12,009 nucleotides of DNA, taken from the NCBI GenBank assembly GCA_950060715.1, contig CATLVA010000011.1, forward strand, positions 1 through 12,009, read 5' to 3'. Position numbers and translations under genes: made by a program. The DNA is from an uncultured Oligoflexia bacterium. Lineage in GTDB: Bacteria > Bdellovibrionota > Bacteriovoracia > Bacteriovoracales > Bacteriovoracaceae. Shown here piece after piece: positions 6,444 through 12,009 of this stretch (positions are counted from its first letter, which is position 1; every line of letters starts with the position of its first letter). The notes under the pieces were generated by a model that was given only the letters and a program-made list of their open reading frames with translations, had not been told where the DNA came from and ran no database searches.

Positions 6444-7298
6444 ATGCCTAAGTTACTGCGAGCAAAAGATATTATTGAGAGCAAAACCCCTCAACTGTCT
6501 CAAAAATGTGCCAGTTTAACTTCCAGAGGGAAAACACCTCATTTAAGTGTAATTCTTGTTGGTGACAATCCGGCCAGTCTTTCATACATAAAAAACAAAA
6601 GAAGAATGTGCGAAAGCATTGGAGCAAAATTCACACTCCATCACTTATCCGAAGATACAAATGAGCAAGACTTTTTGGCCCTCCTAAAAGAGGTGAACTT
6701 TGATGATGATGTCACAGGTTGTTTTGTCCAATTACCTGTTCCTGCTCACCTAAAGCATCTAGATGTTACCCAGCTAATCAACCCAAAAAAAGACGTAGAT
6801 GGTTTTCATCTCAATAGCGTTTGTGATCTATACCGTGGCATTGAGAAAAGTCCTATTCCTTGTACACCGAAGGGAATAGTTACAATGCTAAAGACCAACA
6901 ATATAGAAATTGAAGGCTCTAATATTGTTATTATCGGCAGAAGTAGTATTGTGGGAAAACCTCTTAGTTTGCTCCTTCAAAACTTAAATGCAACAGTCAC
7001 TCTTTGCCACTCGAGAACCAAAGACCTATCAGTCCATACTAAAAATGCAGACATCATTATCTCAGCTGTAGGGATCGCCGGCTACCTTAAAGCAGATCAC
7101 GTCTCTGAGGGCTGTACCATTATCGATGTTGGGATAAATAAAACAGAGAACGGTCTCGTTGGCGACGTGGATTTCGAAGCAGTTTCTGCTAAAGCAAAGG
7201 CAATTACTCCTGTTCCAGGAGGAGTAGGACCAATGACAGTTTTCTCTTTAATGGAAAACTTACTACTTACGAGTGAAAATATTTTAAACGGAATATAA
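6444..7298 (+). CDS. folD: Methylenetetrahydrofolate dehydrogenase / methenyltetrahydrofolate cyclohydrolase FolD
   Basis: Bifunctional cytoplasmic enzyme that interconverts 5,10-methylene-THF, 5,10-methenyl-THF and 10-formyl-THF with NAD(P). The length of 284 residues is usual (E. coli 288). Visible: the substrate site SYIKNKRRMCESIG with Y48 and catalytic K52; VQLPVP at 95-100 (Q96); KKDVDGFH at 115-122 with D119; the Rossmann-fold nucleotide loop GRSSIVGKPLS (165-175); and the C-terminal signature PVPGGVGPMT (256-265). No key residue is missing. The ATG at 6444 has no clear Shine-Dalgarno. Promoter-like sequences in the 89-base divergent region are weak except for a plus-strand TATAAT at 6365-6370. 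It is followed after 9 bases by gcvT, making a one-carbon operon in which FolD uses the methylene-THF released by glycine cleavage. Confidence 0.98.
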   Translation: MPKLLRAKDIIESKTPQLSQKCASLTSRGKTPHLSVILVGDNPASLSYIKNKRRMCESIGAKFTLHHLSEDTNEQDFLALLKEVNFDDDVTGCFVQLPVPAHLKHLDVTQLINPKKDVDGFHLNSVCDLYRGIEKSPIPCTPKGIVTMLKTNNIEIEGSNIVIIGRSSIVGKPLSLLLQNLNATVTLCHSRTKDLSVHTKNADIIISAVGIAGYLKADHVSEGCTIIDVGINKTENGLVGDVDFEAVSAKAKAITPVPGGVGPMTVFSLMENLLLTSENILNGI

Positions 7299-7307
7299 AG
7301 GGATTTT

Positions 7308-8387
7308 ATGAGTAACCTCAAAAAAACTTCCCTTCACCAAAAGCATTTAGACCTCCAAGCTAAGATGGTCGATTTTGGTGGATGGGAAATGCCAATTCAA
7401 TACAAAAACTTAAAAGAGGAAGTTGTAGCAGTCAGAGAAAACGCCGGTGTTTTTGATGTTTCTCACATGGGCGAGTTCTATATTACCGGAAAAGATGCGC
7501 TTAATTTTATCAATTATGCTGTCACCAATGATATTAAAGCCGCAAACAATGGCAAAGCTGTGTACTCTCCTCTTTGCGATTCAAATGGAAAAATCATCGA
7601 CGATCTAATTGTTTACAAGATTTCAGAGCAGGAAATTTTTGTTTGTGTAAATGCCGCTAATATCGAAAAGGATTTTCAAGCACTTGAATCCATCAAAGCT
7701 AAATTTGATTGTGAACTTAAAAACCTTTCATCAGACTATTCTTTACTCGCTCTACAGGGACCTAAAAGCTTTGAGCTACTAAAGTCGATCATCGACGAGG
7801 TTCAAGATATCGAATATTATTCAATTCAATTACTTGAAACTATAAAGGATCAAAAGAGCTTTATCGCTCGTACAGGCTACACCGGTGAGGATGGCTTTGA
7901 GATATTTGGATCTCATGAATTCATTGCAAACCTATGGGGCAAATTAATAGCTGCAGGTGTAGAGCCATGCGGATTAGGATCCAGGGATGTGTTACGCCTA
8001 GAAGTTTGTTTTCCTCTATATGGTAATGAATTGAACCAAGACATCACTCCCCTAGATGCTGGGTTAAAGTGGACAGTTAAAATGAATAAAGAAGACTTTG
8101 TTGGAAAGTCTGCACTAGAAAGCTATGCTGCAAAATATCAGTTAGTGAAGCTATCTCTTGATAAGGGAATCCCAAGAGCGGGTTATGAAGTTGAGAACGA
8201 GAAGGGTGAATCAATTGGTATAATCACGTCTGGGACTCAAAGTGTAGTCCTTAAAAAGGGCATTGCACTAGCAAGAGTTGATAAAAATCTGTATCAAGAT
8301 TCAGAAAAATTAAATATAAATATCAGGGGTAAACTTTATCCCGCAGAAATAAATAAAAAACCTTTTGTTACAGGGGGACATAAGTAA
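7308..8387 (+). CDS. gcvT: Glycine cleavage system T protein (aminomethyltransferase)
   Basis: Transfers the aminomethyl group carried on lipoylated H protein to tetrahydrofolate, giving 5,10-methylene-THF and ammonia. The length of 359 residues matches the family (E. coli 364). Landmarks: N-terminal VDFGGWEMPIQY (21-32) and GVFDVSHMGE (47-56); GKIIDDLIVYK with the catalytic aspartate at D98/D99; LALQGPKS (148-154); RTGYTGEDGFEI (188-199); GLGSRDVLRLEVCFPLYGNEL (222-242, folate site); C-terminal domain with DFVGKSAL (263-270) and a GIITSGTQSVVLKKGIALARV stretch (304-324). An AAGGG site precedes the ATG by about 6 bases. It sits 9 bases after folD, and its stop overlaps the gcvH start by one base. 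Confidence 0.97.
   Translation: MSNLKKTSLHQKHLDLQAKMVDFGGWEMPIQYKNLKEEVVAVRENAGVFDVSHMGEFYITGKDALNFINYAVTNDIKAANNGKAVYSPLCDSNGKIIDDLIVYKISEQEIFVCVNAANIEKDFQALESIKAKFDCELKNLSSDYSLLALQGPKSFELLKSIIDEVQDIEYYSIQLLETIKDQKSFIARTGYTGEDGFEIFGSHEFIANLWGKLIAAGVEPCGLGSRDVLRLEVCFPLYGNELNQDITPLDAGLKWTVKMNKEDFVGKSALESYAAKYQLVKLSLDKGIPRAGYEVENEKGESIGIITSGTQSVVLKKGIALARVDKNLYQDSEKLNINIRGKLYPAEINKKPFVTGGHK
8373..8378 (+). promoter_or_regulatory. Shine-Dalgarno GGGGGA selecting the first gcvH ATG
   Basis: GGGGGA inside the last codons of gcvT is 8 bases before the ATG at 8387. This favours that start over the in-frame ATG at 8399. Confidence 0.65.
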
Positions 8388-8770
8388 TGAATAAGGTAAT
8401 GGATGGATACTTATATACAGAAGAACATGAATGGCTTCTTGTGGAAGGAAATTCAGCAACGATAGGAATCACTGATTTTGCACAATCATCTCTGGGAGAT
8501 ATTGTTTTTGTTGAACTACCAGAAGAAGGTGAAGAGCTTGAAGCTGGAAACAGTTTTGGCGTAGTTGAATCAATCAAGTCTGTAAGTGACTTATACACAC
8601 CTATTTCAGGAAAAGTACTTGAAAAAAACTCTACCGTAGAAGAAACACCTGAGAACTTGAATGAAGATCCTTATGGTGGCTGGCTGGTAAAAATTGAATT
8701 GGCTGATAAAGATCAGCTGAACTCTCTAATGGATGCCCAAGCCTATACTGAATTCTGTGAAAGCTTATAA
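8387..8770 (+). CDS. gcvH: Glycine cleavage system H protein (lipoyl carrier)
   Basis: Small carrier that shuttles the aminomethyl group between the P, T and L proteins on a lipoylated lysine. The length of 127 residues is usual (E. coli 129). The lipoyl attachment lysine is K64 in VVESIKSVSDLY, and the conserved YTEEHEWL (10-17) and ITDFAQSSLGDIVFVELP (28-45) stretches are present. The C-terminus has LNEDPYGGWLVKI (91-103). I chose the ATG at 8387, which shares its A with the gcvT stop (TAATG) and lies 8 bases after GGGGGA. The ATG five codons in has only an AAGG 2 bases away. The gene encoding the glycine-decarboxylating P protein, commonly next, is absent; a hairpin follows instead. Confidence 0.98.
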   Translation: MNKVMDGYLYTEEHEWLLVEGNSATIGITDFAQSSLGDIVFVELPEEGEELEAGNSFGVVESIKSVSDLYTPISGKVLEKNSTVEETPENLNEDPYGGWLVKIELADKDQLNSLMDAQAYTEFCESL

Positions 8771-8779
8771 ATAATAATG

Positions 8780-8824
8780 GCCGGCTGCCGCATCTATGCG
8801 CTGGTCGGCATCTATAAAATTTTT
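8780..8824 (+). terminator. GC-rich imperfect hairpin after gcvH, possible terminator
   Basis: GCCGGCTG (8780-8787) pairs with TGGTCGGC (8802-8809), including three G-T wobbles. A C-C mismatch separates this from an inner CGCA/TGCG stem with a TCTA loop (8789-8800). A five-T tract (8820-8824) begins 10 bases after the stem, farther than in a textbook intrinsic terminator. The segment is markedly more GC-rich than its surroundings. Its position just after gcvH suggests it ends the folD-gcvT-gcvH transcript. It might instead be a structured RNA end or a dispersed repeat. Confidence 0.45.
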
Positions 8825-8842
8825 AAACCTCCCAAAAAAATC

Positions 8843-8871
8843 TTTACTGAATATGAACATTACTCCATACT
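8843..8871 (+). promoter_or_regulatory. Weak promoter candidate for the small unknown gene at 8950
   Basis: TTTACT (8843-8848), a 17-base spacer and CATACT (8866-8871) each match four of six consensus bases. Transcription would start near 8878, about 70 bases before the ATG at 8950. It is the best pair I see in the 179-base gap after gcvH. Confidence 0.25.
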
Positions 8872-8949
8872 GCCCCTACTTTCGAGACAGGCGTTGATCA
8901 AATAAAATTTGTTAATGTTGGTGTTGCAACAGTTAAGGGTTTGAGTTCT

Positions 8950-9240
8950 ATGGAATCTATTCAGCTATTAAATACAGCCATTATCAAGAGCAAAGAGAAA
9001 CGAATTAATAGTTCTTATGAAGAACGACTGACGAAAATCAATAAATCTCCGGCCATCGACGCCATCAACAAAAGTATTTCAATTCTTGCTGAGTCTCAGA
9101 AAATTTCACGAGATCAAGCTGCACTTCAAGTCATTGAAGCCATTAGAGAGCTTGATTCTGTTTGGTCTGATTATGTGACAATGGAAGGAATTGACCGTTT
9201 AAAAAATATGCTTAAAGGTGACTCTGAGTCTGAGCACTAG
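8950..9240 (+). CDS. Small soluble helical protein of unknown function
   Basis: I do not recognise this 96-residue protein. It has no signal peptide, no membrane segment and no cysteine, and looks almost entirely alpha-helical and charged. A basic N-terminal third (KSKEKR, then KINKS) is followed by helices with an ISRDQAALQVIEAIRELDSVWSD stretch (about 51-73) and an acidic end. I chose ATG 8950 over the in-frame TTG at 8941: the AAGGG at 8935-8939 is 10 bases from the ATG but touches the TTG. The TTG would add three residues. It is alone on the plus strand behind the gcvH hairpin and converges on the TonB-like gene, overlapping it by 3 bases, with the two TAG stops sharing one CTAG. Real gene status rests on the ribosome-binding site, the full-length frame and the precise end. 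Confidence 0.65.
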   Translation: MESIQLLNTAIIKSKEKRINSSYEERLTKINKSPAIDAINKSISILAESQKISRDQAALQVIEAIRELDSVWSDYVTMEGIDRLKNMLKGDSESEH

Positions 9241-10127
9241 GTATTAACTACAAATCCCCAGTCAATAGTAGCTTTCCCGTCCGCTTGAATCATTCCTTTT
9301 GGAGGATTTGGAAATGGACCGGCTTGGTTAAAAGAATCAATTGCCGCGTCATCTAGCTCTTTTACACCACTAGTAGATTTTAAAATTATATCTACAATTT
9401 GCCCTTTGGAATTAAGCTTAATCGTAACACCTGTAATCAAGTTGGTGTCTGATGCAATTGAGCGTCCTTCTTTATAAAGCTTATTCGCCTTTTCCTGGAT
9501 ATTTAATCCCCAGAACTGTTCTAATTTCTGGCGAATTCGGTGATAGAAGCCATAGAATTCATACTCTTGTGTATTTAATTTTGTAAAATCTCCGAGCGGA
9601 ATATCGGATAAATAGTCATTTGTTCTTCCCAGACCTGATTTAGAAAGCTCTCCATTTTTAAGACCTTTTCTAGCTTGAACAACTTTAGCTGTTTTAGCTT
9701 TCTTCTTAATTTGAGGAGAAGTTTTTTTATTGAATCCAATATCTGATAATTTAATCTCTTTACGTTTTTCAACTTTTTTTGTTTTCGCATTTTGTAAATT
9801 TTTATCTAGAACAGCATCTCTTTGGCCTTTTCCAGCAGCTTTAAATTGACCAACAGTTGCAGCCTTCGTTTCTCTAGCGAAGGTATTATTTCTATCGCTA
9901 AAAAATTTTGAATCGTTTTTTTCAGAGATTTTGCTTTTTTGCGATTGCACGATCTGCTTTAGAGCCGAGTTCGGAACCAACTTCATTCTTATAGGTGTTG
10001 GTTCAGTATCCGATTTAGATAGGGAAAAACTCATTCCCCCAACAGAAACCCAACTAATCATCATGTGAAGTAAGAACGATCCCACAATGAGTGCATAAAG
10101 AATATTTTTGTTTCTAGTCTCAGTCAT
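9237..10127 (-). CDS. TonB/TolA-like energy transducer protein
   Basis: Predicted inner-membrane anchored periplasmic protein of 296 residues. There is one N-terminal membrane helix (about 9-29). It contains S17 and H21, the SxxxH spacing found in the TonB transmembrane helix (S16/H20 in E. coli) and needed for coupling to ExbB/ExbD. A long polar linker (about 40-185) follows, strongly lysine-rich from about 113 to 158, with an SDRNNTFARETKA segment (77-89) that resembles linkers of TonB-like proteins in myxobacteria and Bdellovibrionota. The C-terminal domain (about 188-296) fits TonB_C/TolA: an initial helix YHRIRQKLEQFW, beta strands GVTIKLNSKGQIVDIIL (233-249), a helix ELDDAAIDSFNQAGPFPNPP and a final strand. 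TonB itself usually has a proline-rich linker; here it is lysine-rich, more TolA-like. It lies 40 bases after the PBP1A gene, probably cotranscribed. No exbB, exbD or tolQR is in the window. Confidence 0.85.
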   Translation of the reverse strand: MTETRNKNILYALIVGSFLLHMMISWVSVGGMSFSLSKSDTEPTPIRMKLVPNSALKQIVQSQKSKISEKNDSKFFSDRNNTFARETKAATVGQFKAAGKGQRDAVLDKNLQNAKTKKVEKRKEIKLSDIGFNKKTSPQIKKKAKTAKVVQARKGLKNGELSKSGLGRTNDYLSDIPLGDFTKLNTQEYEFYGFYHRIRQKLEQFWGLNIQEKANKLYKEGRSIASDTNLITGVTIKLNSKGQIVDIILKSTSGVKELDDAAIDSFNQAGPFPNPPKGMIQADGKATIDWGFVVNT

Positions 10128-10167
10128 CTATTGACCTATCGGCTGACTAGAAAACTAATAAAGAAAA

Positions 10168-12009
10168 TTATTGAGCACTGTAATAATCTTCCCCATCAAG
10201 GATGATAATACCTGACTCTTCTTCATTCACATCAGTATATTCTTCACTTTCTGCGCCAGGCTCAGTACCTTCAACAAAAGATTCAATAAATCTTGTGCCA
10301 TTTTCTTGATAAATACGCCCAGTTTCTGCGTTAATTGCTACATTCACAATGCCAGAAGGTGCTGAGAAATCATAATCACCGTACTTTCTAAGAAAAGCCT
10401 GCATATACTCACGCCAAATTGGTAGAGCAGACTTCGCACCAGTCTCCCCCCAGCCCATAGTGTTATTGTTATCAAAACCTGTCCAAACACCTGTGACTGC
10501 TTTTGATGAAAAACCTAAAAACCAAGCATCAACATAATTATTGGTGGTCCCAGTCTTTCCTCCAATAAAAGAAGAGATATCTGCAGTGTTTCGTCCTGTT
10601 CCTCTTTGAACAACACCTTTAAGTAGATTTGTCATAATATAGGCTAATCTTTGATCGTAAACTTGGTCTTCATTTAAGTTCACCAAAAATGGGTTCTCTT
10701 TTTTTACTTTTTCCTCAACGACTTCAGTTGCTTCACTTTCCACCGCCTCAGATTCTGTATTGGCAACCTCAATTGATTTTTCAGAGCCTTCAGGCTCTTC
10801 AATCTTTAGCTGGCTATCTACGACTTCCTCAGGTTGTTCCACTTCATCTTTCATGTAATGAACATTTCCGTGGCGATCTTTAATAGAAAGAACGGATTTA
10901 ATTTTGGTTTTTCTTCCACCGTTTGGAAAAATACTATACATCTTCACCATATTAAGGAGATTCACTCCAAATGATCCTAGTGAGATACTTAAATCCGGTG
11001 GTAAGTCGGCTTTTATTCCTAAGCGTTCAACAAAGTTAATTATTTTATCGACTCCCACATCTTGAGTCAGTTTAATCGTAGGAATATTTCTACTGGTTTC
11101 AAGCGCGCGCCTAAAAGTCATTGTGCCCTTAAACTGCCCATCATAATTTCTAGGTTTCCAACTAAGTCCATTGTCTACACTCCCTAGCGCTGCTGGAGAA
11201 TCCAGAAGAATCGATGCTGGCGTGTAATAATTTTCAAGCCCTACAGCATAGATAAGCGGTTTAAATGCTGAACCAGGCTGACGGTTAGACTGAACTGCTC
11301 GATTAAACTGCGACTTAGAGAAATCACTTCCTCCTACAAGAGAGATGATTTCTCCAGTTTGAGGAGAAATGGAAACGAGGGCTCCCTGAACCTCAGGTTC
11401 TTGATCGAGCGCAGCTAAATAGTACTTTTGTTCGTCTATAGCTTCCATTAATTTTTTATTCGAATTATAGGCTTTAACAAAATTATTATATAAGTAGCGA
11501 GTTACTTTTTCTGGCTTATCTCTCAATAGCTTTACGAGAATGACGTCTCCTACTTTTAAGATCGACTCAGGATTGTTTTCATAACTCCAATAATGTCTTT
11601 CCTCTTCTATTTTTCTTTCGTGCGCCCATTTAAAATGCTCATGGGGAATCATAATTTTCAAACCGGCATAAGAGGCATAGATCATTCTTTGCGAATTACT
11701 AACTTTCGTTACAACTGCTTGAACAGGCTTATTAAACTCAGCAAACTGAAGAAAATCTTTCTCTTCAAGTATTTGACCAGGCTCGAGAAAAACTTTACCT
11801 CGAACTTCAGATTCGTTTAGATACTTTTCTTCGGCTTCAAAAATTTTGCCCATTTTCGACAGTATACATCTAAGTTCTATTTTTTCTTCATCAGTATGTA
11901 TATAAGTCTTTATTATTTCTATAAGTTCTTCAATCAACTCAATATCTCTCACTTCCTCTGTAGATACGTAAAATAACAAAGTGTCCATGAGAAATCGAAA
12001 AGAATCGTC
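10168..12009 (-). CDS. Class A penicillin-binding protein, PBP1A type (5' part outside window)
   Basis: Partial: the frame is open to the right edge, so the ATG at 11988-11986 is an internal methionine and 7 further codons are visible. The N-terminal membrane anchor and GT51 glycosyltransferase domain lie outside. Numbering from that methionine: an acidic segment (1-85); an OB-fold-like domain (about 88-155, KPVQAVVTKVSNSQ onward); then the transpeptidase domain with LVSISPQTGEIISLVGG (204-220), the SxxK box S240-A-F-K243, SxN box S299-R-N301 and KTGT 478-481. These crosslink peptidoglycan in the periplasm. A Glu-rich insert (about 381-432) separates the strand after SxN from the QRLAYIMTNLLKGVVQRGTG region (446-465). 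The C-terminus is acidic and ends without a further domain. The three catalytic boxes are intact. It is probably cotranscribed with the TonB-like gene. I assign PBP1A type rather than a gene symbol because mrcA or ponA naming is lineage-dependent. Confidence 0.93.
   Translation of the reverse strand, partial: DDSFRFLMDTLLFYVSTEEVRDIELIEELIEIIKTYIHTDEEKIELRCILSKMGKIFEAEEKYLNESEVRGKVFLEPGQILEEKDFLQFAEFNKPVQAVVTKVSNSQRMIYASYAGLKIMIPHEHFKWAHERKIEEERHYWSYENNPESILKVGDVILVKLLRDKPEKVTRYLYNNFVKAYNSNKKLMEAIDEQKYYLAALDQEPEVQGALVSISPQTGEIISLVGGSDFSKSQFNRAVQSNRQPGSAFKPLIYAVGLENYYTPASILLDSPAALGSVDNGLSWKPRNYDGQFKGTMTFRRALETSRNIPTIKLTQDVGVDKIINFVERLGIKADLPPDLSISLGSFGVNLLNMVKMYSIFPNGGRKTKIKSVLSIKDRHGNVHYMKDEVEQPEEVVDSQLKIEEPEGSEKSIEVANTESEAVESEATEVVEEKVKKENPFLVNLNEDQVYDQRLAYIMTNLLKGVVQRGTGRNTADISSFIGGKTGTTNNYVDAWFLGFSSKAVTGVWTGFDNNNTMGWGETGAKSALPIWREYMQAFLRKYGDYDFSAPSGIVNVAINAETGRIYQENGTRFIESFVEGTEPGAESEEYTDVNEEESGIIILDGEDYYSAQ

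Noticed and set aside
8777..8905. A 42-codon plus-strand frame starting ATG GCC GGC after gcvH.
   Set aside because: There is no Shine-Dalgarno, its first codons are the GC-rich hairpin, and the encoded peptide resembles no family. The hairpin explains the sequence better.
11986..11988. ATG as the true start of the PBP1A gene.
   Set aside because: The reading frame continues without a stop to base 12009 (the other two minus frames close near 11950 and 11940), and the protein would lack its membrane anchor and glycosyltransferase domain. It is an internal methionine of a truncated gene.
1..12009. A mobile element, CRISPR, phage, toxin-antitoxin or novel defence system.
   Set aside because: No transposase, integrase, repeat-spacer pattern, tRNA or defence-type domain was seen on either strand. 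The window is dominated by conserved core genes.

Overview
This is an AT-rich, gene-dense chromosomal window made almost entirely of conserved housekeeping genes. LpxC (lipid A), a TonB-type energy transducer and a class A penicillin-binding protein mark it as Gram-negative. The TonB-like protein has a linker style I associate with Bdellovibrionota and myxobacterial relatives. Together with the low GC and acidic, lysine-rich proteins, this suggests the Bacteriovorax/Halobacteriovorax side of Bdellovibrionota. That placement is inference from protein style, not a database match.

Left part, minus strand (transcribed right to left). A small zinc-binding-type protein of unknown function is followed by ruvC, ruvA and ruvB, a compact Holliday-junction resolution operon with a 4-base ruvC/ruvA overlap and a 2-base ruvA/ruvB gap. 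A 197-base spacer follows. It carries a cluster of perfect palindromes and two promoter-like hexamer pairs. Then come lpxC, a small exported protein of unknown function, proS, and a SpoU/RlmB-type rRNA 2'-O-methyltransferase that starts on the last base of the proS stop codon and runs off the left edge.

Middle, plus strand. An 89-base divergent region separates the ruv group from folD, gcvT and gcvH. The glycine cleavage T and H proteins make and carry the one-carbon unit, and FolD interconverts the resulting methylene-THF, so this is a coherent one-carbon operon. The P-protein gene (gcvP) is not present. A GC-rich imperfect hairpin follows gcvH. Next is a small helical protein of unknown function.

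Right part, minus strand. A class A penicillin-binding protein (PBP1A type) is truncated by the right edge, so its glycosyltransferase half lies outside. It is followed by a TonB-like protein. The TonB-like gene converges on the small unknown gene so tightly that one CTAG supplies both stop codons.

No tRNA, rRNA, CRISPR array, insertion sequence, phage gene or defence system was seen, and no intergenic gap exceeds 300 bases. I found no convincing undescribed multi-gene system. The most notable points are the palindrome cluster before lpxC, a probable near-leaderless start for the zinc-finger-like gene, the shared CTAG stops, the acidic insert in the PBP1A transpeptidase domain, the TonB-like protein downstream of a PBP, and three small genes of unknown function.
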